In this document: positions 1 to 6,662 of the stretch, piece after piece
Layout of the letters: each line of letters begins with the position of its first letter
Position numbering within the stretch: position 1 is the first letter of the stretch
NCBI GenBank assembly: GCA_037130535.1
Contig: JBAXSU010000115.1
Span: 1-11,113, forward strand
Source: VFMC01 sp037130535
GTDB taxonomy: Bacteria > Actinomycetota > Acidimicrobiia > Acidimicrobiales > Ilumatobacteraceae
Length of the DNA stretch: 11,113 nucleotides
Reading direction: 5' to 3'
Notes under the pieces: model-generated
The model's database searches: none
Told to the model about the DNA's origin: nothing
What the model saw: the letters and a program-made list of their open reading frames with translations, nothing else
Made by a program: the position numbers and the translations under genes

Positions 1-13
1 CCAGAATCGGCGG

Positions 14-835
14 GTGCGGGTGTTCGGGCCGAGTGGACGGCGACAGATGACCGGGCGACGAGCCGGACTACGGGCCGGACTGCTCGTCGTGCTCGCCTTC
101 GCGCTCACGGCCTGCCGGGTCGACGTCGCCGTCGACGTCGAGATGGTCGAGAACGGCAGCGGGGTCGTCACCGTCACCGCGGTGGCCGACGCCGAGTTGG
201 TGGCCCGCGCCCCTGGCCTGGCAGAGGATCTGCGTTTCGACGACCTGCTCGCCGCCGGTTGGGTGCTCGAGGGCCCGGCCACCACCGCCGACGGCGGGCT
301 GTCGGTGGTGCTGCGGCACACCTTCTCGTCGCCCGAGCAGGCCACCGCGCTGCTCGCCTCGCTGAACGGCACCGACGGCCCGTTCGAAGCGGCTGCGTTG
401 ACGCGCACCGCCTCGAAGGAGCAGATCGCCTACGCCCTCACCGGCGGGGCGCGTATGGAGGCCGGGCTCGCCTCGTTCGCAGACCCCGATCTGCTCGCCA
501 GCGTGGGGGCCACGCCGTATGCCGACAGCATCGCCTCGGCCGGACTGACGCCCGAGCAGGTGGTCGGCCTGTCGTTCAGTGCGTCGCTACCGGGCACGGT
601 GGACGGCTCCACCGGCGCCATCGACCCTGCGGGCGACGAGGGCAAGGTGCGCTGGTCGATCCCGCTCGACGGCTCGCCGCTCGATCTCGCCACCACCTCG
701 ACCGTTTCGCTGGAGCGGGGTTCGATGTGGCATGTGCTGGCCACGATCGCCTTGGTGGTGCTCGTCGCCTGGGTCGTGGCCTCGGTGGTCCTCATCGCGT
801 TCGTCGCGCGGGCACGTCGCCGCCGGGCGCGCTGA
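14..835 (+). CDS. LppM-like lipoprotein with C-terminal membrane anchor
   Basis: Predicted secreted lipoprotein of the LppM (DUF3153) type; its molecular role is not known from the sequence, although mycobacterial LppM is linked to the cell envelope and host interaction. From the GTG at 14 the protein has 273 residues. An Arg-rich n-region and a hydrophobic core lead to the lipobox LTAC, with the lipidated Cys at residue 34. An exported domain follows (about 35-235), then one strongly hydrophobic segment (about 239-264) and a basic tail ending RARRRRAR, a stop-transfer anchor with a short cytoplasmic end. An ATG at 47 (residue 12) gives a more usual signal-peptide length. The GTG at 14 is preceded by CAGAAT with 6 bases between, resembling a leaderless -10 box, so the start is unresolved. 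radA follows 48 bases downstream on the same strand. The family call rests on overall layout and N-terminal resemblance, not on catalytic residues. Confidence 0.72.
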   Translation: MRVFGPSGRRQMTGRRAGLRAGLLVVLAFALTACRVDVAVDVEMVENGSGVVTVTAVADAELVARAPGLAEDLRFDDLLAAGWVLEGPATTADGGLSVVLRHTFSSPEQATALLASLNGTDGPFEAAALTRTASKEQIAYALTGGARMEAGLASFADPDLLASVGATPYADSIASAGLTPEQVVGLSFSASLPGTVDGSTGAIDPAGDEGKVRWSIPLDGSPLDLATTSTVSLERGSMWHVLATIALVVLVAWVVASVVLIAFVARARRRRAR

Positions 836-870
836 GCCGGCACACGAGTACGCGCGCCACACCCCCGCGT

Positions 871-876
871 TACGGT
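871..876 (+). promoter_or_regulatory. Candidate leaderless -10 box of radA
   Basis: TACGGT fits the actinobacterial -10 pattern TANNNT and is separated from the radA ATG (884) by exactly 7 bases. Transcription would therefore start at or next to the A of the start codon. No convincing Shine-Dalgarno sequence lies before the ATG, which supports leaderless translation. No clear -35 element is visible. Confidence 0.45.
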
Positions 877-883
877 CGCAGCG

Positions 884-2239
884 ATGGCAAAGCTTCGACT
901 CGTCTACCGCTGCACCGACTGCGGCGCAGCTGCACCCAAGTGGGCCGGGCAATGCGGGTCGTGCCGCGCCTGGAACACCCTCGTCGAAGAGGTCGAGGCC
1001 CCCGACGCGCCAACTTCGTTGGTGCCGCTCGGGCCCGGTTCGGTGGCCCGCCCCATCGTCGAGGTGAACAGCACCGAAGGTGGCCCGCGCCCCACCGGTA
1101 TCGCCGAACTCGACCGGGTGCTGGGCGACGGCCTCGTCCCCGGCTCGGTGGTGCTGCTCGGCGGCGAACCGGGCATCGGCAAGAGCACCCTGCTGCTGCA
1201 GCTGCTGGCCTCCTGGCCGGGGCGCACCCTCTACATCAGCGCCGAAGAGAGTGCATCGCAGGTGCGGTTGCGTGCCGACCGATTGGGTGCCCTCGGCCCC
1301 GACCTGTGGCTGCTCACCGAGACGATGCTGCCCCACATCGTCGCGGCCATCGAGCAGGTGCAGCCCAGCCTGGTGGTGGTCGACAGCATCCAGACCATCG
1401 CCGACCCCGAACTCGGTTCGGCCCCGGGCAGTGTGGTGCAGGTGCGCGGTTGCGCGGCACGACTGGTGCACGAGGCCAAGTCGCGCGACGTGCCGGTCGT
1501 GCTGGTGGGCCACGTCACCAAGGAGGGCAACCTGGCCGGGCCCCGGGTGCTCGAGCACGTCGTCGACGTGGTGCTCGGTTTCGAGGGCGACCGCCATCAT
1601 TCGCTGCGCTTGCTGCGCGCGGTGAAGAACCGTTTCGGCCCCACCGACGAGTTGGGTCTGTTCGAGATGGGCGAGCTGGGCCTCACCGGCGTACCCGATG
1701 CGAGCAGTCTGTTCCTGGCCGACCGGCGCACCGGTGTGCCGGGTTCGGCGGTGCTGCCCACGCTCGAGGGCCAGCGCCCGATGCTGGTCGAGGTTCAGGC
1801 GCTCACCAACGTCACCACCAGCGGGGCCCCTCCGCGGCGCAGCGTGCAGGGCCTCGACCCCGGGCGCCTCGCGCTGCTGCTGGCCGTGCTCGACCGGCGG
1901 GCGCGCATCAGCACGGCTACCACCGAGGTGTACGCGTCGGTGGTGGGCGGCACCCGCCTGGGCGAACCAGGTGCCGACCTGGCCCTGTGCCTCGCGCTCG
2001 TCAGCGCACTGGCCGGTAAGCCGCTGCCACCCGACCTGGTGGTGTTCGGTGAGGTGGGTCTGGCCGGCGAGGTACGCCAGGTGGGCCACGCCAAGCGGCG
2101 CCTCATCGAGGCAGCGCGGTTGGGGTTCCGCCGCGCCATCGTGCCGACCCACTCGCCCGATGGGGTCGAGGGCATGTCGGTGCACCGAGTGGCCACGCTC
2201 ACCGAGGCACTGTCGGCCGCCGGCCTCACCGGACCGTAG
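884..2239 (+). CDS. radA: DNA repair/recombination protein RadA (Sms)
   Basis: RadA is a RecA-related, DNA-dependent ATPase that promotes branch migration of recombination intermediates and acts in the cytoplasm in homologous repair. The 451 residues match the usual family length. In order: a four-cysteine zinc finger (C10, C13, C24, C27); the RecA-like core with Walker A GGEPGIGKST (93-102) and Walker B LVVVDS (163-168); the RadA-specific KNRFG motif (248-252); and a C-terminal Lon-protease-like domain (about 270-451) that serves as a scaffold. All signature residues are intact. The ATG at 884 is chosen because the canonical MAKL start leads directly into the zinc finger. disA begins 10 bases downstream. 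RadA is known to bind DisA and lower its cyclase activity in mycobacteria and Bacillus, so the pairing is functionally meaningful. Confidence 0.97.
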   Translation: MAKLRLVYRCTDCGAAAPKWAGQCGSCRAWNTLVEEVEAPDAPTSLVPLGPGSVARPIVEVNSTEGGPRPTGIAELDRVLGDGLVPGSVVLLGGEPGIGKSTLLLQLLASWPGRTLYISAEESASQVRLRADRLGALGPDLWLLTETMLPHIVAAIEQVQPSLVVVDSIQTIADPELGSAPGSVVQVRGCAARLVHEAKSRDVPVVLVGHVTKEGNLAGPRVLEHVVDVVLGFEGDRHHSLRLLRAVKNRFGPTDELGLFEMGELGLTGVPDASSLFLADRRTGVPGSAVLPTLEGQRPMLVEVQALTNVTTSGAPPRRSVQGLDPGRLALLLAVLDRRARISTATTEVYASVVGGTRLGEPGADLALCLALVSALAGKPLPPDLVVFGEVGLAGEVRQVGHAKRRLIEAARLGFRRAIVPTHSPDGVEGMSVHRVATLTEALSAAGLTGP

Positions 2240-2242
2240 AAT
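2237..2242 (+). promoter_or_regulatory. Candidate leaderless -10 box of disA, overlapping the radA stop codon
   Basis: TAGAAT differs from TATAAT at one base. Its first three bases are the radA stop codon, and exactly 7 bases separate it from the disA ATG at 2250. This is the same spacing as at radA. It suggests that disA can be transcribed separately from radA, with a leaderless message. No -35 element is evident. Confidence 0.5.
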
Positions 2243-2249
2243 CAGGCGC

Positions 2250-3239
2250 ATGTCCAGTACCAGCCCGGCCGATGCCTTCCACGTGGCGCTGGCCGCCGTT
2301 GCCCCGGGCACACCGTTGCGCGACGGTCTCGACCGCATCGTGCGCGCCAAGATGGGCGCGTTGGTCGTGCTCGACGACAGTGCCGATGTGCTGTCGATCT
2401 GCAGCGGTGGCTTTCTGCTCGATGCGCCGTTCAGCCCCCAGCGCCTCAGCGAACTAGCGAAGATGGATGGCGCCATCATCCTCAGCGCCGACCGCACCCG
2501 CATCGCTCGGGCCAACGTGCACCTCGTGCCCGACCCCACCGTGCCCACCAGCGAGACAGGCACCCGGCACCGCACGGCCGAGCGCGTCGCCCGCTCGTTG
2601 CAGGTACCGGTGGTGAGCGTGAGTGAGGAGATGAGCCTCATCAACGTGTACGCCGCCGGCGCGAAGCATCAGGTGCAAGACATCGGCCGCCTGCTCGACC
2701 GTGCAAACCAGGCGTTGCAGACCCTCGAGCGCTACAAGGCCCGTCTCGACGATGCGCTCGCCAACCTCACCGCGCTCGAAATGGGCGATGTGGTGACGGT
2801 GCGCGATGTAGTGACAGTGGTGCAGCGCGGCGACATGGTGCACCGCATCGCCACCGAGCTCGAGACGATGATCATCGAACTCGGTGTCGACGCCCGCCTG
2901 CTGCGCTTACAGCTCGACGAGCTGTACAGCGAAGTCGACGAGGAGTGCGCCCTCGTGTCCGCCGACTACCCCTCCATCGCCACCAGCGCAGTGCTCCCCT
3001 CCCTCGACGGCGACCTGCCAGCGGCGCCGCGTGGCCTGCGCCTGCTTGCCCGGGTGCCGGGCCTGTCGTCCGATCTGGCCGGGGCGGTGGTCGACTGCTT
3101 CGGCGAGATCGGTGCCCTGCAGCGCGCCACCGTGGCCGACATCGGTGCCGTCCCCGGCATCGACCTGGCCCAGGCCGCCAGCATCAAAGAGACCCTCGAC
3201 CGACGCACCGAGTCGGCCATCCTCGACCACTACGCCTGA
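2250..3239 (+). CDS. disA: DNA integrity scanning diadenylate cyclase DisA
   Basis: DisA joins two ATP into cyclic di-AMP and stops doing so when its DNA-binding end meets branched DNA, thereby reporting DNA integrity. It works as an octamer in the cytoplasm. The 329-residue protein shows an N-terminal DAC domain (about 8-145) with the catalytic DGA motif (D73-A75) and the ATP-phosphate-binding GTRHRTAER motif (104-112), both intact. A helical linker follows (about 150-260), then a C-terminal helix-hairpin-helix region (about 268-329) with a VADIGAVPGID hairpin. It is slightly shorter than the roughly 350-360 residues usual for the family, with nothing essential lost. The ATG at 2250 is chosen because it gives the normal N-terminus; the frame is open further upstream but overlaps radA. 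Placement right after radA matches the known RadA-DisA interaction. Confidence 0.97.
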   Translation: MSSTSPADAFHVALAAVAPGTPLRDGLDRIVRAKMGALVVLDDSADVLSICSGGFLLDAPFSPQRLSELAKMDGAIILSADRTRIARANVHLVPDPTVPTSETGTRHRTAERVARSLQVPVVSVSEEMSLINVYAAGAKHQVQDIGRLLDRANQALQTLERYKARLDDALANLTALEMGDVVTVRDVVTVVQRGDMVHRIATELETMIIELGVDARLLRLQLDELYSEVDEECALVSADYPSIATSAVLPSLDGDLPAAPRGLRLLARVPGLSSDLAGAVVDCFGEIGALQRATVADIGAVPGIDLAQAASIKETLDRRTESAILDHYA

Positions 3240-3275
3240 GCGCCCGCAGCGTCAGCGAGCAGTGCCACCGACAGC

Positions 3276-3291
3276 TGCCCAACCGTGGGCA
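3276..3291. terminator. Possible hairpin terminator after disA
   Basis: A perfect 6-bp inverted repeat, TGCCCA and TGGGCA with a 4-base loop, lies 36 bases past the disA stop, in the 133-base gap between convergent genes (3240-3372). There is no T-run on either side, so it is at best a U-less terminator. A weaker 5-bp hairpin (GGCAC/GTGCC, 3340-3356) sits near the methyltransferase stop. Nothing else is seen in this gap. Confidence 0.3.
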
Positions 3292-3372
3292 CCGCTCACT
3301 TCCAGGACGAGACTCATGAGTTCCGGCGATGTCGCAACCGGCACATCACACGTGCCTCGCGCACAGTACGGC

Positions 3373-4371
3373 TCACGCCTTCTGGATGGTGAGGTAGAGA
3401 AAGGGCTGGAACCACGCCCTGTGCGTCTTCGGGGAGAAGGCCCGGAGGGCTCGCTCGGTTCGACCAGCCCGAGACAGCGCCCAAGCCAACGAACGAAGGC
3501 TGCCCCGCTGATGAAGTTGCATGCATGAAACAACGTCGAGGTCTCGGTGATCGCCGATCGCCACCTCGAACTCGTGGAAGCTCACGCCGGAGCCGCGCCG
3601 CAGGAAATGATCCATGTCGGCGCCATCGTCATCGAGGTAGCGATCACCGAAGCCGACTCGAGGACTGAACGAGCTGTACCGGTACGCCAGCTCATGCGGC
3701 AGCCATGAATAGAACGGCAACTGAGATGTGTGTGAGTCGTACGGCCACAGTCGATTCGGCGTCTCGACCAGTGTCAGGAGGCCTCCGGGCGACAGAAGAT
3801 CCCAGGCGGCACGAAGCGACGCGAGCCGCTCTCCGGTCGTCATGTGCTCGAGGGCAGCCCAGAAGATGATCCAATCCGGTTCGACGTTCGCATCGGCCAT
3901 GTCGACAGCATTGAGTTCTTCAAATCGGCACGAGAGGCCCATCCGATCGACGAGCTCGCGGGCTTCCCGCACGAACTCCGGCATGATGTCCAATCCAACG
4001 ACCTCGGCGCCCTGTTCGGCCATGCATGCAGCAGAGATGCCTTCTCCTGAGCCGATCTCCAAGATGCGAGTCCCGTTCAAAGCGCGGGTGGAACTCAACC
4101 ACGGTGTTACATCGGTTCTGAATCTCCGGAATCGGTCTCGGTTCTCACCGGCAAGGTTCTCGGGCTCGGGGCGCCAATTCGCTGTGAGTTCGGCCGGGAG
4201 TCTGCGTGCATCGAGCCGTCGTGCCACACGACGCGCACGGTCAGCAATACCTGTGTGGGGGGTGGTCCGGACGGTTCGGCTCAAGATCCAAAGCCTAGGT
4301 CGGAGCTGTTTCGGATCCGCAAATCGACTGAGCCAGCCAGGTTCTGCGTCAGGTCCTCTCTCACTTCGCAA
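3373..4371 (-). CDS. SAM-dependent class I methyltransferase, substrate unknown
   Basis: Predicted cytoplasmic small-molecule or glycan methyltransferase; the acceptor cannot be told. With the TTG at 4371 it has 332 residues. The Rossmann-type domain (about 98-210) shows motif I LEIGSGEG (104-111), the acidic ribose-binding residue D128 in VVGLDIMPEF, and the ALEHM strand end (173-177) followed by LLSPGGLL. An about 120-residue C-terminal part (FYSWLPHELAY, then YLDDDGADMD) has no motif I can name. The start is unsure: no ATG or ribosome site lies upstream. The frame stays open back to 4491, and a TTG at 4284 (303 residues) is preceded by TAGGCT with 7 bases between. Codon use differs from all neighbours, with AGA, GGA, CCT, AAA and AGG near the start and many A/T third positions. 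This suggests horizontal transfer. It stands alone, convergent with disA. Confidence 0.8.
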   Translation of the reverse strand: MRSERGPDAEPGWLSRFADPKQLRPRLWILSRTVRTTPHTGIADRARRVARRLDARRLPAELTANWRPEPENLAGENRDRFRRFRTDVTPWLSSTRALNGTRILEIGSGEGISAACMAEQGAEVVGLDIMPEFVREARELVDRMGLSCRFEELNAVDMADANVEPDWIIFWAALEHMTTGERLASLRAAWDLLSPGGLLTLVETPNRLWPYDSHTSQLPFYSWLPHELAYRYSSFSPRVGFGDRYLDDDGADMDHFLRRGSGVSFHEFEVAIGDHRDLDVVSCMQLHQRGSLRSLAWALSRAGRTERALRAFSPKTHRAWFQPFLYLTIQKA

Positions 4372-4491
4372 GGACCAGAAGATGCCTGCGACGAAGGAGT
4401 ACAGGTCGGCAAGGCCCGCCCAATGCGTGACCTGGGAACTCGTTGGATGACCGGGTCGAAGACAACGATGACGACACGGCCGGACACGTCC

Positions 4492-4686
4492 TCACAGCGG
4501 GCGCCGGATCGGACGAACCGACGCGTTCGGTCGGACGAACCAGCTGTGAGTGTGCGATTTCACCTCCATACCGACATGATCCGGGCTTGCGTTCACCGCC
4601 TTCATCACCGCCGCGCACTCACGGATGATCGGCGGCTGGTGCACCGCCTCGACGATGATCGCCGAGCGGACCCGACACGACTGCTC
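4492..4686 (-). pseudogene. Coding-like open frame, possible gene remnant or small gene
   Basis: The frame has 64 codons between a TGA at 4687-4689 and a TGA at 4492-4494. By hand count, about 83% of its third positions are G or C against roughly 44% of its second positions, the contrast expected of real coding DNA in this genome. Possible starts are a GTG at 4644 and an ATG at 4605, which would give 51 or 38 residues. The translation includes IIVEAVHQPPIIRECAAVMK and ends in an Arg/Pro-rich tail. I recognise no family. It lies 42 bases after the metallo-hydrolase stop, in the same direction, and shares its frame with the methyltransferase, from which its stop codon separates it. It may be the surviving piece of a gene broken when the methyltransferase arrived, a genuine small protein, or chance. 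Confidence 0.25.
4509..4541. repeat. 11-base direct repeat with 22-base period
   Basis: TCGGACGAACC occurs at 4509-4519 and again at 4531-4541 without mismatch, separated by exactly 11 bases (GACGCGTTCGG). The period of 22 bases is close to two DNA helical turns, so both copies would face the same side, as in many operators. The spacer also pairs partly with the flanks (ACCGA-CGCGT-TCGGT). It lies upstream of the methyltransferase. It also overlaps the coding-like frame above, where it encodes a repeated Val-Arg-Pro, so an operator role is only a possibility. Confidence 0.35.
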
Positions 4687-4728
4687 TCATCCGCCACCGA
4701 GCGATGCTGCAGTCGCCCGCGTACCGGG

Positions 4729-5709
4729 TCAGGCTGGAAGGTAGATGGCCCGCAGGGTGGGGCGGCCGCCGTCGGCCACGGCGACCTGGCCGTCGTCGAC
4801 CAGCTTCACGAGATGCGACAGCACACTGCGCCGGGCCGGCTTGTGCAGTTCCTTGCGCACATCGGCATACAGCACCTTCACCATCGCGGCGATCGAGGTC
4901 TGGCCGCCGCGCACTGCAGCCAGCACCTGGGCCTCACGACCGAGACGGTGGGCGACGAACGCGGCGAGAAACGGCTGCGGGTCGGTGATCGGAGCGCCGT
5001 GCGTGGGCCACAGGGTGGCGTCGTTGCGGGCCGCCACACGGTGCAGCGATTCGAAGTAGGCACGCATGTCGCCGTCGGGCGGGGCGATGACCGTGGTGCT
5101 CCAGCCCATCACGTGGTCGCCGCTGAACAGGGCCCCCTCCTGCTCGAATGCGAAGCACAGGTGATTCGACGTGTGACCCGGCGTGTGCACAGCACGCATG
5201 GTGACCCCGTCGATCTCGGCCGCGACCTCGCCGTCGGCCACGTGCACGGTGGGCACGAAGTCGAAGTCGGTGCTCTCCTCCATCGCCACCGGCTCGCTGC
5301 TCTCGGCCGATGGCGGATCGGCCTCGTCATCATCGTCGTCGTCTTCGTCGGTGGCAGCGGCGTCGGCCTCGGTGGGGCGCGGATGTGCACCGAAGCCCAC
5401 CGTCGGCGCGCCCGTGTGCTCGGCCAGCCATGCGGCCAGCGGCGAGTGGTCGGCATGGCAGTGGGTGACGAGCACAGCCGCCACACGTCGACCCGCGAGC
5501 GCAGCGGCAAGTGCATCGCGGTGCGCGTCGAGGCGCGGACCCGGGTCGATGACCACAACGTCGCGTCCGGCACCGACGATGTAGGTGCCCGTGCCGTGAT
5601 AGGTGAACTTCGACGGGTTGTGCGCCACGACGCGCGTGATGGCGGGCGACACCTGCACGGCCTCGCCGTAGCGGGGTTCGGCCAGCGTGACGAACGGGAT
5701 GGCCGTCAT
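4729..5709 (-). CDS. Metallo-beta-lactamase-fold hydrolase (LACTB2-like) with acidic insertion
   Basis: Zinc-dependent hydrolase of the MBL superfamily, closest in layout to LACTB2/glyoxalase-II-like proteins; the substrate is unknown, and thioester, nucleic acid and phosphoester hydrolases all share this fold. The 326-residue protein has the HCHADH metal motif (83-88), the third His in TPGHTSNHL (H179), the bridging Asp in SGDH (D198) and a last His in WPTHGAP (H237), so the dinuclear site looks complete. A C-terminal winged-helix-like region (about 255-326), typical of LACTB2-type members, ends the protein. Unusual is an insertion at about 113-150 containing a run of Asp/Glu (EDDDDDDEA) and further acidic residues, placed between the HCHADH strand and the next metal ligand. 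The ATG at 5709 overlaps the asparaginase stop as ATGA, implying coupled translation. It is the last gene of the minus-strand series. Confidence 0.9.
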   Translation of the reverse strand: MTAIPFVTLAEPRYGEAVQVSPAITRVVAHNPSKFTYHGTGTYIVGAGRDVVVIDPGPRLDAHRDALAAALAGRRVAAVLVTHCHADHSPLAAWLAEHTGAPTVGFGAHPRPTEADAAATDEDDDDDDEADPPSAESSEPVAMEESTDFDFVPTVHVADGEVAAEIDGVTMRAVHTPGHTSNHLCFAFEQEGALFSGDHVMGWSTTVIAPPDGDMRAYFESLHRVAARNDATLWPTHGAPITDPQPFLAAFVAHRLGREAQVLAAVRGGQTSIAAMVKVLYADVRKELHKPARRSVLSHLVKLVDDGQVAVADGGRPTLRAIYLPA

Positions 5710-6662
5710 GGCAGCAGGGCCCGTACCTCGCCCACCACCCGGCCGTGGCCGCGGATGTGCTCGGCCACGAGCGGCGCTACCTCGTCGATGGCGACGCCGA
5801 GGCGGGCCAACGCGGCGAGCATCAACGGAGGCCGGGCCCGGTCGGCGCCGTCGGCGATCTTCAACGCAACGGCACGTCCATCGGGCAGGGCAGCAGCGAA
5901 CACCCCGTCGGCACCGTCTTTGGCCATCAGACCCGGCACATGGCGCATGAACACCGTGACATCGCGGTGTTCGCCGCCCACCATTGCGGGATGGGTGGTC
6001 ATGGCCGTGTACACCGCCTCGCCGGCAGCACCGGCGCCACCGGTGGCGATCGACCGGAAGCAGCGGGCGAGGCCGACGAGCGACATCACATGGGCCGGGG
6101 CTCCGCAGCCGTCGATGCCGATGTGCGGCGGCGTCTCGCCGGCCAAGTCGACGATGGCGGCGGTGATGCGCTGCTGCAGCGGGTGGTCGACCGACAGGTA
6201 CGAGGCGTCGCGCGGCCAGTCGTTCAGCACACATGTGGCCACCATGCCGCTGTGCTTGCCGCTGCAGTTCATCTGCACGGCGAGCCGACCACCACCGGCA
6301 CGCAGCACCGCCTCGGCAGCAGCATCGTCGAGCGGGAGATCGGGCGTGTTGGCCAGGGCCGAGTCGTCGAGCCCGGCCGAGGCCAGGATGCGCCGCGCCG
6401 CAGCGACGTGGGCGGGCGTGACATCGTGACTGGCACACACCAGCGCGAGCAGTTCGGGAGGCAGGGTAAGGCCGGCGCGTACCATCGCCACGGCCTGCAT
6501 CGGCTTATTCGAACTGCGCGGGTACACGGCCACCGACGGGTCGCCCACGGCGAACTCGACAGTTCCGTCGGCGCCCAACGCCACCAGGGCGCCGAAGTGC
6601 ACCGACTCGTCGAACCCGCTGCGCGAGGTGACGGCCACCGGCTCGTAAGCGTCAGCCAGCAT
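5706..6662 (-). CDS. L-asparaginase II family protein (Rhizobium etli type)
   Basis: Predicted cytoplasmic amidohydrolase converting L-asparagine to aspartate and ammonia, of the family typified by the R. etli inducible asparaginase, unrelated to the E. coli type enzymes. The 318 residues are about family length. Visible family motifs are YPRSSNKPMQ with an SxxK pair (S50, K53), LVCASHD (74-80), MNCSGKHSGM (131-140) and GIDGCGAP (182-189). By family knowledge, C133, K136 and C186 correspond to the zinc site described in the R. etli enzyme, and K268 to a second active-site lysine. All are present, so the protein should be active. The ATG at 6662 overlaps the end of the permease gene by 11 bases and gives the normal N-terminus; the frame is open upstream inside that gene. 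The hydrolase gene follows with a 4-base overlap. Assignment of substrate is by family only. Confidence 0.9.
   Translation of the reverse strand: MLADAYEPVAVTSRSGFDESVHFGALVALGADGTVEFAVGDPSVAVYPRSSNKPMQAVAMVRAGLTLPPELLALVCASHDVTPAHVAAARRILASAGLDDSALANTPDLPLDDAAAEAVLRAGGGRLAVQMNCSGKHSGMVATCVLNDWPRDASYLSVDHPLQQRITAAIVDLAGETPPHIGIDGCGAPAHVMSLVGLARCFRSIATGGAGAAGEAVYTAMTTHPAMVGGEHRDVTVFMRHVPGLMAKDGADGVFAAALPDGRAVALKIADGADRARPPLMLAALARLGVAIDEVAPLVAEHIRGHGRVVGEVRALLP

Larger units (their letters stand above)
4372..4728. other. Gap between the methyltransferase and metallo-hydrolase genes
   Basis: This 357-base stretch carries no gene I can name. It contains a coding-like minus-strand frame (4492-4686), an 11-base direct repeat (4509-4541) and a 4-bp hairpin with a 5-base loop directly after the metallo-hydrolase stop (4716-4728), too weak to call a terminator. 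I found no tRNA, insertion-sequence end or attachment-site signature. Any promoter for the methyltransferase should lie here or just inside its annotated 5' end. Confidence 0.5.

Noticed and set aside
587..2644. Very long antisense open frame opposite lppM, radA and disA
   Set aside because: It mirrors the codon structure of strongly supported genes; its His/Gln/Gly/Arg-rich translation has no family features. Long shadow frames are routine in GC-rich coding DNA.
3312..3321. Palindrome ACTCATGAGT in the convergent gap
   Set aside because: A single 10-base palindrome with no second copy and no promoter context; expected by chance often enough.
4546..4622. Near inverted repeat GTGAGTGTGCG (4546-4556) and CGCGCACTCAC (4612-4622)
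   Set aside because: One mismatch and a 55-base loop; there is no duplication around it and no transposase nearby, so it is not a credible element end or terminator.
4716..4728. Hairpin CCCG/CGGG next to the MBL hydrolase stop as a terminator
   Set aside because: Only four base pairs with a 5-base loop and no T-run; too weak in GC-rich DNA.
4255..6429. Long plus-strand open frame across the MBL hydrolase and asparaginase genes
   Set aside because: It is antisense to two genes with intact catalytic motifs; its translation is low-complexity and lacks recognisable domains.
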